Origin: Cellvibrio sp. KY-GH-1
GTDB lineage: Bacteria; Pseudomonadota; Gammaproteobacteria; Pseudomonadales; Cellvibrionaceae
NCBI RefSeq assembly: GCF_008806975.1
Contig: NZ_CP031728.1
Location: 3,245,501-3,309,500, forward strand
Direction: 5' to 3'
DNA length: 64,000 bases
Positions 29,701 through 36,843 of this stretch are shown here, piece after piece (the first letter of the stretch is position 1; each line of letters begins with the position of its first letter). The notes beneath the pieces are model-generated. The model ran no database searches, was not told where the DNA came from, and worked only from the letters and a program-made list of their open reading frames with translations. The position numbers were made by a program, and so were the translations under genes.

Positions 29701-30043
29701 TGAAATTGGTTGCGCCGGTTGCCACAAACCAGAAGCCAGAACCCGCGCGGATGCGCCTTCGCACCTGCGCAACATTAGTATCCGACCTTACACAGATATG
29801 AAAACCTGGGATTTAGGCGGCGATCAAGCTTACCGCACCCCTGCACTATGGGGCTTAAGCCACAACTTGACGCTACTGGAATCGCGTGGACGCGCAGTAC
29901 TCTTCATGCACGATGGCTCTGCCACCAGCGTTGAAGCAGCCATTGCTGCCCACGGCGGAGCAGGCCAAACATCGCGCAGCGCCTATAACGCATTGAGCGC
30001 TGCAGATAAAAAAGCTGTCGTGGACTTTATTAAATCACTCTAA
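25412..30043 (+). CDS. Secreted GH26-like glycoside hydrolase fused to a di-heme cytochrome (DHOR-type) domain
   Basis: This 1543-residue protein starts like gene A: signal peptide, GH26-like barrel with E149 and E244, and a serine linker. It then has three four-cysteine modules (395-483, 522-612, 682-772), a linker with a 10-residue repeat, two Fn3 domains (about 778-866 and 871-959), an unassigned domain of about 300 residues (963-1270) and a C-terminal di-heme domain (about 1270-1543). The heme motifs are CGGCH (1322-1326, followed by FRDGRG) and CAGCH (1434-1438). YRTPALWGL, FMHDGSA and AAHGG match the end of di-heme thiol-oxidoreductase-like (DHOR/MauG-like) proteins. A hydrolase and a cytochrome on one secreted chain suggests coupled redox and hydrolytic attack, or tethering of an electron carrier to polysaccharide. 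Confidence 0.85.
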   Translation: MPYIKSTKWQLGRWAALAALSTGITLAAPTTYAVTGKFVPQSGILMTVGQDVDSINNYKNAIGHVPAGVTNYVGIANLDGLNNNADAGAGRNNINELANTYPNSALVVGVSMNGQVDAVASGSYNANIDTLLHKLASYNRPIFLRWAYEVDGPWNGHSPSGVIQSFRYVADRVKQLGYSNRIAMVWQTMSYCPIDSNIEQWYPGDQYVDWIGLSYFAPQDCNFREVNKTANFAVAHNKPLMINESTPQRFAIGELSYSADAARGTGRINKTANQIWNEWFVGYFEFMDSYSSHLKAVTYIDANWNAQSRWASGNEGYWGDSRVEANATIKTNWLNELNNNALTGETFIYKTSSDLFSKLGFGSTPSSAAASSAPASSTATTSVAASSTGSTGTSGVFGMTSSGTVYHLDGGQTAGFVYLCVNGDCRTATKVGNRYERSFAPVTTATTYSIEFKIQDNAIGQCLTSASIKPGNAVASTPCYSGSVPVSSAATSSAPASIPASSIPASSAPAATSSSSANTDGAGVFGLTTSGLLYHLDGGQTGGFVYLCLNDNCQTATKTNGRYERNFGSVGAATNYKVEFKIQDNATGQCITSGNLIPGSALSETACFNGSVSVSSASVSSLAPGSSSKSSTPLNSSSKSSTPLNSSSKSSTPLSSSSQSSTVALPSSSSQSSSSSAPAASGDFGLVYVSNTSGIIRHRDKPFTAAFANLCFNGACSTATLRNGYWERNIDGLTLGAVYNIGTQIQDNAIGQCAINTNVTFQKEGTFVTSACLPPDLDAPTLPGNLQGVQKNGRAVALTWTASTDNRGVARYELFRNNILVASPTGTSYNDSGLTENSSYQYAIRACDAANNCSAKSAAIIVATGNFTPDTTAPTVPGNFTGKGNSINAVLLSWNASTDAAGLVALYNVFKDNVKIGSPTTTSFTASGMKAGERHSYAVQACDDSGNCSAKTTAISVATNPPDFSNLDFTTNSHEGYVHFGGNEVGPAPRANRPDALATPINGATANPRGFAFDITGNQLTWRWGANNVPQGTAGDVGFTRTAGDSGLEMHCSEDGNKTFKMAKLVNSTLTIPCSSANYTYFFRYKHPLAMSSLAGTDWIHTALFTIATRVNVNAYTPFTDGSSNWMRWRHPIAHDGCTAAVSDACHNNSLLRDLDRYTIWVDDSPNNVQVRHSASGGILRIEAARHHAGNSNGQQQFTYNMGTGFGSEFSYGQVIQFEITAVAGSQVYNDFSYYTVGLGWGNYGDPRLNPAGRASTTMIIAGAPGADIFNEQEAIFTQPLVTVHSEGLMNDFIVGHHLFHGIDPKVRHGAHDQVKIGERSCGGCHFRDGRGSEVIDTPRGKRLPPPVYGVKLLEWMVGREAGFRWDGQVASVEDQIHNALLEDHGVRAEDLPPRVLETLVNYTEVLTVPARRPAVYDNPSVARGDVAFNEIGCAGCHKPEARTRADAPSHLRNISIRPYTDMKTWDLGGDQAYRTPALWGLSHNLTLLESRGRAVLFMHDGSATSVEAAIAAHGGAGQTSRSAYNALSAADKKAVVDFIKSL
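27287..27376 (+). repeat. Three 30-bp tandem repeats coding a Ser/Thr linker
   Basis: Three units encode SSSKSSTPLN with few base changes, inside the linker before the third four-cysteine module. Such repeats can change copy number by slippage and so vary linker length. Confidence 0.85.
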
Positions 30044-30197
30044 ACCAGCGTTAACTTTATAAATACAGGATAAGGATATTTTTACACTTAGGCGCAAGGA
30101 TCGCGCCACTCCCTATCTCCATCATTGGCGTTTCTAGCCAATGAGTTTTGGCTGGTGAAGTCCGCTACAACACCTGTGCTGTAACGGATAAGCTGTT

Positions 30198-30224
30198 GGC
30201 GATCCTTTTGGGTCGCCCTTTTTT
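30198..30224 (+). terminator. Rho-independent terminator after the GH26-cytochrome gene
   Basis: An eight-pair stem GGCGATCC/GGGTCGCC (one G-U pair) with a TTTT loop is followed by C and six T. It separates the fusion gene from the regulator gene downstream. Confidence 0.88.
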
Positions 30225-30300
30225 GCCCCTCTCTCTCCTCCCGCGATTCCCTCTTTTAGTAATTGCATCAAGCTATTTTGCCTAGGATAATTTGCTCCAG

Positions 30301-30316
30301 ATAACAATCGCGTTAT
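30301..30316. promoter_or_regulatory. Candidate autoregulatory site before the LacI-family gene
   Basis: ATAAC and GTTAT arms frame a six-base centre (AATCGC) 45-60 bases before the regulator start codon. It is similar in outline to the class 2 sites, but the match is imperfect. Confidence 0.3.
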
Positions 30317-30360
30317 GATGCCGCGCAATCCTCAATCTCTTTATTCCATGGAAATATGTA

Positions 30361-31410
30361 ATGAGTGGAAGACGCTCCCCCGAGAAAAATAAACAATCCA
30401 CTATGCGCGATGTAGCGGAAATGGCCAACGTTTCGCTGATGACCGTATCGCGCGTACTCAATGAAGATGGCAAAGTCGCCGATGAAACACGCGAACGCGT
30501 CATGGCCGCAGTAGAAAAACTGAATTACAAACTCAACATTTCAGCGCGCAGCTTATCCAGCGCAAAATCTTACGAGATAGGTTTTTTTTACGATCAAAGT
30601 AAAGGCGCCTTTATTAAAGAATATTTGATCGGTACCATGCTGCGCTGCAACCAATTGGGCTACCACCTCATTCTGGAACCCTGCGACTTTTCCGATATGG
30701 ATATCAACTCTCATATTAAAAAAATGGTTCGTCGCCATGCACTGGACGGCATCATAGTACCGCCCCCCCTTAGTGATAACGCCAAACTACTAGATGCATT
30801 GGATGCCGAAGGACTGCGTTATGTGCGCGTCGGCCCAGGCGCACAACTCAAACGCGCCTTTTGTGTCCACATCAATGACTATGCTGCCGCAGTACAAATG
30901 ACCGAACACCTGATCAATAAAGGCCATAAAAATATTGGTTTTATTAAAGGTGATCTCTCTCAGGAAACTAGTCACCGTCGTTTCGCGGGTTATATGGATA
31001 CCATGCAAAAACACAATTTGCGCGTGGCATCCAGCTGGATCGGTGAAGGTAACTTTGAATTTGAAGGTGGCATGCTTGCCGCTGAAAAAATTTTGAAAAA
31101 AACCAAAGTCAGTGCGATTTTTGCCTCCAATGATGACATGGCTGCAGGCGTAATTGCCGCTGCGCGCAAAATGCATATAGACGTACCTGAACAATTAAGT
31201 GTTGCGGGATTCGATGACACCACACTCGCTGAATCCATGTGGCCAAAACTCACCACAATCCATCAGCCCATTTATGAAATGTCGCAATCGGCAGTAGATT
31301 TATTAGTAGAATCCATTCGCTCAAATTTCGATAAAAAAATCACATCTAAAGTACAGATAGAACTTGATCATTATTTAAAAGATCGAGAGTCTATTAACGA
31401 AATTCATTAG
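30361..31410 (+). CDS. LacI-family transcriptional regulator
   Basis: The 349-residue protein has an N-terminal helix-turn-helix (about residues 15-40, MRDVAEMANVSLMTVSRVLN) and the hinge-helix pattern ARSLSS. The rest is a periplasmic-binding-like effector domain with the family signatures NDDMAAGVIAAAR and VAGFDDTTLAESMWPKLTT. Such proteins bind CG-centred palindromes and release DNA on binding a sugar or sugar phosphate. The 14-bp palindromes distributed before TBDR, mannanase and GH26-like genes in this locus are the likely targets. It stands alone after a strong terminator and faces the second halogenase-like gene. The effector is unknown; mannose, mannobiose or a phosphorylated derivative would fit. 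Confidence 0.93.
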   Translation: MSGRRSPEKNKQSTMRDVAEMANVSLMTVSRVLNEDGKVADETRERVMAAVEKLNYKLNISARSLSSAKSYEIGFFYDQSKGAFIKEYLIGTMLRCNQLGYHLILEPCDFSDMDINSHIKKMVRRHALDGIIVPPPLSDNAKLLDALDAEGLRYVRVGPGAQLKRAFCVHINDYAAAVQMTEHLINKGHKNIGFIKGDLSQETSHRRFAGYMDTMQKHNLRVASSWIGEGNFEFEGGMLAAEKILKKTKVSAIFASNDDMAAGVIAAARKMHIDVPEQLSVAGFDDTTLAESMWPKLTTIHQPIYEMSQSAVDLLVESIRSNFDKKITSKVQIELDHYLKDRESINEIH

Positions 31411-31518
31411 ATGCCCGATTACGGAGTGAACTGTCAATTCAACCAGGATAAAAAGTTTTCTTGCGGAAAATTGTGGGCAGCTCACGAAAGCCATCAAAAG
31501 ATGATGCCTTCGCAGAAA

Positions 31519-33042
31519 TTATTCAACCACTTGCGAAGATTTTATAAAAATATTGCGCTGCATAAAATGCAGGTGATCCGGTAGATCTTTAACGGTATTG
31601 GCAATGCTTGCAGCGATTGCTTTTAATTCCTGTTCGACGAGTTGCACATCAAAATCATCTACCACCGGATGGTAATGCTGCGGCTGAATATTGAACCCGG
31701 AAAACATCGCCAGCCAACTGTTGGTGTCAAAAAAATCGAGTTCATCTACCTGGGGTTGACCGGTGGCTTTAAAGTACTCAATGCGCGCGCTGAGTGTATC
31801 GGGAATTGCCATGTTGCGGCATTCATCCCAGAAGGCTTGGCCATGGCGCTGGTTGGCGTAATAATGCAGGATTAAAAAATCGCGCAATTTCTCCTGCCGT
31901 ATACGCAAGTTGTTGTTCACCGTGTTGACCAGGGTTTGATTGAATTGATTATTAGGGAAATGATTAAGCAGCAGGGTAAGACTTGATTGGATTAAATAGA
32001 TGCTGGTGGATTCGAGTGGTTCCATAAAACCACTGGCCAGCCCCAAACAAAACACATTTTTATTCCACGCCTGTTTGCGCATGCCGGTGGTAAAACGAAT
32101 AAATTTGGGTTCGGCAAGTGCATCACCTTGCAGATTTTCCTGTAATTTTTCAGCGGCAATTTCATCGGAAATATAATCACTGCAATAGACATAACCGTTG
32201 CCAACACGGTGTTGCAGAGGAATTCGCCACTGCCAACCAGCTTCCATTGCGAGGGCGCGGGTGGCGGATTGGGGTGCAAGTGTGCTCGCACAGGGCATTG
32301 CTACTGCGCGATCGCAGCGTAGCCATTGACTCCAGCTTTCGTAACCCGTTTTTAGTCTCTGCTCAATTAACAAACCGTTAAATCCCGAGCAATCGATAAA
32401 AAACTCACCTTGGATTTTTTCGCCATTACTCAGTGTCAGCGATTGAATAAAGCCTGTATCTGGATCTTGCGCAACCTGCTCGACATTGGCTTCAATACGA
32501 TTAACGCCCATGCCTTGCGCGAGTGATGATAAATACTGGGCAAATAAACCCGCATCAAAATGAAATGCATAATTAAAACTGGATAATTCAATATCATTAT
32601 TGGCTTTGGGCAGTGCAAATTTGTTGTGTCGCGCCATTTGTACGGCGAGACAGTAAGTGTCCAGCGTTTGCGCTTTGTTTTGCGCGCGCAATTTTGCCCA
32701 GTAGTGATGAAAGGGAATGCGAGCGATACGCGCGCCGTATCCGGCAAAAGGGTGGATAAATTTTTCGCTGGGTTTATACCAGCCATCAAAATCGATGCCG
32801 AGTTTATAAGTCGCTTGGGTGGCGCGCATAAAATCGACTTCATTAATGTTCAGGTCTTGCAGAAATTCTTTGATATAGGGAACTGTGGCCTCGCCTACAC
32901 CGATAGTGCCGATCTCGGCCGATTCAATTAAGGTAATCCTGGTGATGCCTTGCTTAAAACGATTGGCTAAAGCGGCCGCGGCCATCCAACCGGCAGTGCC
33001 GCCACCGAGAATAACAATGGAGCGAATGCGTGAATCGGTCAT
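31519..33042 (-). CDS. Flavin-dependent tryptophan-halogenase-like protein 2
   Basis: ATG 33042 is chosen because AGG lies eight bases upstream and the protein then starts right before the FAD-binding strand (SIVILGGGTAGWM); the longer frame from 33123 adds unrelated residues. The 507-residue product keeps the halogenase marks: GGGTAGW (13-19), the lysine of ATYKLGIDFDGW (K80), WQWRIP, and GFMEPLEST. It is closely similar along its whole length to the protein at 7049-8578. It lies 186 bases downstream of TBDR 3, the same order as the first pair. A cytoplasmic FADH2-dependent enzyme is expected; its substrate is unknown. Confidence 0.88.
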   Translation of the reverse strand: MTDSRIRSIVILGGGTAGWMAAAALANRFKQGITRITLIESAEIGTIGVGEATVPYIKEFLQDLNINEVDFMRATQATYKLGIDFDGWYKPSEKFIHPFAGYGARIARIPFHHYWAKLRAQNKAQTLDTYCLAVQMARHNKFALPKANNDIELSSFNYAFHFDAGLFAQYLSSLAQGMGVNRIEANVEQVAQDPDTGFIQSLTLSNGEKIQGEFFIDCSGFNGLLIEQRLKTGYESWSQWLRCDRAVAMPCASTLAPQSATRALAMEAGWQWRIPLQHRVGNGYVYCSDYISDEIAAEKLQENLQGDALAEPKFIRFTTGMRKQAWNKNVFCLGLASGFMEPLESTSIYLIQSSLTLLLNHFPNNQFNQTLVNTVNNNLRIRQEKLRDFLILHYYANQRHGQAFWDECRNMAIPDTLSARIEYFKATGQPQVDELDFFDTNSWLAMFSGFNIQPQHYHPVVDDFDVQLVEQELKAIAASIANTVKDLPDHLHFMQRNIFIKSSQVVE

Positions 33043-33067
33043 AGCAGTACCTGAAAAATTAAAAAGC

Positions 33068-33204
33068 TGGATACCCGCAAGCGGGTATGACGACGAGGTG
33101 TTTGTTAAACAGGGAGTCGTCACCCTGCGTGCGGGTATCCATGAGGCGATGACATGGCAGTAGAGTCAATCGTGGCTCGTCATCCCCGCGTGCGGGGATC
33201 CATG
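33068..33204. repeat. Cluster of three REP-like palindromic elements
   Basis: Three short hairpin units occur at 33068-33093, 33116-33143 and 33177-33204. Each has a variant of GTCATCCCCGCGTGCGGGGA plus ATCCATG. The first is inverted relative to the other two, giving a BIME-like arrangement between TBDR 3 and the halogenase-like gene. Such elements can act as mRNA-stabilising stems or mark transposase-assisted spread. Confidence 0.75.
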
Positions 33205-33228
33205 TATTTAAAGCAAGTTGAAATTTAT

Positions 33229-36200
33229 TTAAAACTTATAGTTAACCCCGGCAGTAATACGACGCTCAAAAATATTGTAGGAATCAACAAAATCTTGCCA
33301 TTGGGTATAGGTGATATTGTTTTCTTCCGTCAGGTTATTTACCGCCAGCGTGATCTGCAGTTCTTCGGTTATGTTGTAAGCCGTGGTGACATCAACAAAT
33401 AAGGTTTCTTTCATGTAGCGCGGCATCCCCTTGTCTTCATTGGTTGGGTTCCACATCCAGCCAGAAGTTTTGCCTTGGTATTGATCGCCCAAATAATTGG
33501 CGGCAATACGCGCTTCAAATTTCTCGTCTTGATACCAGAGCACCAGGTTCGCTTGATCTTCAGCGGTATTGTTAAATGGCGCAACACTGCCATTGGGTAA
33601 CAATTCGCTGGAAGGGCTCTTGGTGGGTGAGTAGGTATAGTTGAGTGTCATACCTGTGTTAGTTAAAAACCCTGGCAAGAAATCAAAACTTTGTTGGTAA
33701 GAAAATTCCCAGCCTTTGACGGTTCCACCGGAACCATTGGATACGGTTTGCTCTTCACCACCGCGACGTACTACACCATCGCTATCTGCCAGTGTGGGAT
33801 TTTTTTCAACTTTGGTGTAAGTAAAACTATCTACTTCAATGTTGAAATAACCCAGTGACACAATGGCGTTGTCGGTTGGATACCATTCACCGGCAATGTT
33901 AAATACATTTGCAGACCAAGGTTTGAGATAAGGGTTGCCGTTGTTCTGGCGTGAACTAACCCGTTGGAATGGCTCTTTAACCGATTCGCCGGTGACTGGA
34001 TCTGTAACGGTTTCTTCTGAACTCAAATAAGTGATAGAGCCTTGACCCAAGCGATCCAAATCTTGCAATGTCATGCGTTTATCAAACGCTAAGCGCACTT
34101 TGAAATCATCGGCAATGCCAATGTTTAAATTTAAACTGGGCAAAAAGTGATTGTAAGAGACGTTGGTAATCTTATCGCCAAGATCCGTATAGGTGGTGTG
34201 GTTCGGATCTGTGCCCGCCAAAATTAACGGATTCAGTTTTTTCGGATCAGTAATATTTTGTGTGACGGTTAAATCGGTTTTTACGTAGCGCACACCAGTG
34301 TTACCACTGATGGTGAACGTATCGTTTAGCGCTTTATCAAAGTTAGCTTGGAAGTGGAAACTTTGTTTGCTGTCGGTAATCGCGTAAGAGCGATCCGGGT
34401 TGACTATGCGTTGGCCTTTGCCGTAAATCATATCGTTAAACGCAATCGGGTCATCAATTTTGCGTGTATCGATCATGGGAATCGTTACGTTAAAACCTTT
34501 TAAGGCTTCGCCGAAATTACTCACATTGCCGATGTAACCATTGAGTTTTGCATCGGTAATTTCAACCACGGGCAGCGGATCGTAAGTTAAACCAGCGGCG
34601 GTGCCGGTGCTGCCTGCTTGGCCGGTGGCGTAACCCACTTCGTGATATTTATTGAGCAGTTCCACGCCGTCTTTTACGACACCAGAAGGTGAGAAGAATG
34701 ACATGTTTTTGAAGCTGGTATTGCGATCGGCAAACCGGTAACCAAAATCTACCGAAGTCAAACCTTCATCGGCAAATTTAAAATTGCCGTCAAAACGCAG
34801 TACATCAAAATCGGATTCGGCGTAAGTACTTTCAATCCAACCAGAGTGCAAATACCAGGCTTCCGGATTGGCCATTTTGCTAATCATTGCCGGGTCAAGT
34901 TCTGCCAAAACATTTTCGTTGTTGACTTGAACATGCATGGGGTAAATCAAGCCGTCATCAATAGCGCCGGGGTTGATGTTAACTGGAGCTGTTGTTGGCG
35001 AACGCTTCACCATCATCGCATTGCTGACTTGGGCGAGGGTGAGATTGTTGTTGTCGTTATCGGCATTGCCCGATACCCAGCGCGCGCTACCGGTAAATGC
35101 ACCACCGTTATCGTATTTCAATTCTACGTTAGAGTTGAGCGCAGAACTTTCGCGGTAATCGCCGAGCACACCGGCGCGGAAACCGGACACCATCATATTC
35201 ATGTCGGTAGCGTAGAAAGGTTGACCGCCGAGTGAGCCATCGCCGGGGTTAACAATCGCCGGTTTACCAGTCACTAGAGTGTATTCATGGAAACCGGCGC
35301 GGCCGCCAATTTGGTTGCCCAAATAAATAAATTGGCCAGCAGCTTTTTCATCCATTGATGTGTAAAAAATATCCGCATTTAATTCGAGTGCATCGCTCAC
35401 CGCCAAATTAAAGTTGTAGGCCAAACCCAAGCGTTCGCGTTCAATTTCACGGGCGGAAAATTCTGGGCTGTTCCAGCTCATCGGGTTGATGAAATCGCCA
35501 TTGGTATTGCCGTTGCCATCCAGATCGGCGCAGCTACTGCTGCAACCCCAGCTTTCGGCAACACGGTCGGCGCGCAGGCGGCCCTGATTTTCCGCGAGGG
35601 TAGATTCACCGTAGGAAAAGGCCAGCGACATAGCGGCTACATCATCAAAATTCCAACCTACCAAGCCGCTTAATTCCGGATCAGTCGTTTCAGTGATGCT
35701 GCCGCTGCTGCCTTGCAGGCGCACTGAACCGCTGAAGCCTTCATCCAATGTCAGTGAACGACGGGTGAGTACATCGATACTGCCGCCAATGCCGCCTTCC
35801 AACTGCGCTGCCGATTGGGATTTGGACACATTCAAACCAGAAACCAGACTTGCGGGAACATCGGTAAAGTTCACGCCGTTAGTGGTCATGCTGGCGGGCG
35901 TTAGAAAATATTCGCCGTTCATGGTGCTCAACACCTGCCCCATACCACGTACGCTCACCACACTGCCCTGGCCGCCGCTGCGCTGGATTTGAATACCGGT
36001 AATACGCTGGAGCGAGTCGGCGATGGTGGTGTCGGGCAGTTTGCCTATATCTTCGGCGGCGACTGAATCGACGATTTGTGCTGAGTTGCGTTTTACATCA
36101 ATCGCTCTTTCCTGTGCGCCGCGCACACCGGTGACAACAACTTCTTCGACCGAATCGCCCTGTGCATAAGCACCAGTAGCGAAGCAGGTGGTAATAAGCG

Positions 36201-36240
36201 TGGCGAGTAGGGTTTTATTAAAATTCGTAGACGTTTTCAT
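33229..36240 (-). CDS. TonB-dependent outer-membrane receptor (TBDR 3)
   Basis: The 1003-residue product has a signal peptide (cleavage near AYAQ, residue 27), a TonB box (EEVVVTG), a plug with IGKLPDTTIADSLQRITG and VSVRG, and a large barrel ending in RRITAGVNYKF. It is the paralogue of TBDR 2; the two share long identical stretches in the plug and first strands but differ in the extracellular loops, so they probably take related but not identical ligands. Its upstream region carries two class 1 operators and one class 2 candidate. Together with the halogenase-like gene downstream it forms a copy of the TBDR 2 module in reverse orientation. Confidence 0.92.
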   Translation of the reverse strand: MKTSTNFNKTLLATLITTCFATGAYAQGDSVEEVVVTGVRGAQERAIDVKRNSAQIVDSVAAEDIGKLPDTTIADSLQRITGIQIQRSGGQGSVVSVRGMGQVLSTMNGEYFLTPASMTTNGVNFTDVPASLVSGLNVSKSQSAAQLEGGIGGSIDVLTRRSLTLDEGFSGSVRLQGSSGSITETTDPELSGLVGWNFDDVAAMSLAFSYGESTLAENQGRLRADRVAESWGCSSSCADLDGNGNTNGDFINPMSWNSPEFSAREIERERLGLAYNFNLAVSDALELNADIFYTSMDEKAAGQFIYLGNQIGGRAGFHEYTLVTGKPAIVNPGDGSLGGQPFYATDMNMMVSGFRAGVLGDYRESSALNSNVELKYDNGGAFTGSARWVSGNADNDNNNLTLAQVSNAMMVKRSPTTAPVNINPGAIDDGLIYPMHVQVNNENVLAELDPAMISKMANPEAWYLHSGWIESTYAESDFDVLRFDGNFKFADEGLTSVDFGYRFADRNTSFKNMSFFSPSGVVKDGVELLNKYHEVGYATGQAGSTGTAAGLTYDPLPVVEITDAKLNGYIGNVSNFGEALKGFNVTIPMIDTRKIDDPIAFNDMIYGKGQRIVNPDRSYAITDSKQSFHFQANFDKALNDTFTISGNTGVRYVKTDLTVTQNITDPKKLNPLILAGTDPNHTTYTDLGDKITNVSYNHFLPSLNLNIGIADDFKVRLAFDKRMTLQDLDRLGQGSITYLSSEETVTDPVTGESVKEPFQRVSSRQNNGNPYLKPWSANVFNIAGEWYPTDNAIVSLGYFNIEVDSFTYTKVEKNPTLADSDGVVRRGGEEQTVSNGSGGTVKGWEFSYQQSFDFLPGFLTNTGMTLNYTYSPTKSPSSELLPNGSVAPFNNTAEDQANLVLWYQDEKFEARIAANYLGDQYQGKTSGWMWNPTNEDKGMPRYMKETLFVDVTTAYNITEELQITLAVNNLTEENNITYTQWQDFVDSYNIFERRITAGVNYKF

Positions 36241-36373
36241 AGCCGATAGTGGGTCCTTTAGTTTTGACTTCTTATGTGTGTGTTCCCTGTATTTTAAGCT
36301 TATACAGGCTCTCAGTCAGAACCTTGGCACCGCGTGGAGGCACCGTTCAATTCTGAGAGACTGGTGAACCTAG

Positions 36374-36387
36374 TGCAACCGTTTACA
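36374..36387. promoter_or_regulatory. Proximal class 1 LacI-type operator before TBDR 3
   Basis: TGCAACCGTTTACA keeps the CG centre and most positions of the locus motif. It is about 135 bases from the TBDR 3 start codon. Confidence 0.5.
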
Positions 36388-36407
36388 TATACGAGCATGC
36401 CCCAGCG

Positions 36408-36421
36408 AGTTAACGATAACA
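36408..36421. promoter_or_regulatory. Class 2 operator candidate before TBDR 3
   Basis: Read on the minus strand this is TGTTATCGTTAACT, close to the TGnTAnCGTTAnC pattern of the sites before both GH26-like genes. It lies 20 bases from the class 1 site, so two regulators could compete here. Confidence 0.4.
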
Positions 36422-36597
36422 TATATATTTCATATATTAAAAAGATTAGGTTTTTTTATTATTAAAATTGTTTGTGGTGTGCATAAAATTCATATAACAC
36501 TGATTAGTAAAGACTTTAATTTATTGTGTGCCACTAGACTTGATTTATATTAGGAAAGGATAGCGAAAAAATTTAAATCTTCGTAACCTCGAAAATT

Positions 36598-36611
36598 TGT
36601 ACACGGTTACT
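36598..36611. promoter_or_regulatory. Distal class 1 LacI-type operator before TBDR 3
   Basis: TGTACACGGTTACT matches the motif at most positions and lies 224 bases upstream of the proximal site with respect to TBDR 3. Confidence 0.45.
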
Positions 36612-36767
36612 TTTTACATTGAGTGACCCTAGTATCAGGGGACGCAAAAGGTATACTTTCACCCTGTCGTCGCACTGTTTGTGAAGCCCTCAGCATAGAA
36701 CCACTGTCATCGCCTGAAGTGAAGGCAATATAGAGCACGGCACAACCAATTAATTTCTCGGAATGAT

Positions 36768-36808
36768 AAAAACAAAAAGCCCCCGAGCGGCTTTAGCCGA
36801 CCCGAGGG
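36768..36808 (-). terminator. Rho-independent terminator after the triple-GH5 gene
   Basis: On the minus strand a long GC-rich stem (CCCTCGGG and CTCGGGGG arms plus an inner CGGC/GCCG, TAAA loop) is followed by CTTTTTGTTTTT. Confidence 0.88.
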
Positions 36809-36843
36809 AAGAGAGAGCGAGGAGAGCGCTCAGAGTTACATCA

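Larger units (their letters stand above)
36241..36767. other. Promoter region of TBDR 3
   Basis: This AT-rich region of about 530 bases has no gene I can support. It holds three operator-like sites (36374, 36408, 36598) and runs up to the terminator of the triple-GH5 gene. Any promoter here drives the minus-strand TBDR. Confidence 0.6.

Noticed and set aside
20676..30043. The duplicated GH26-like halves as a composite transposon
   Set aside because: No transposase, terminal inverted repeats or target-site duplications are visible. Tandem gene duplication explains the pattern.
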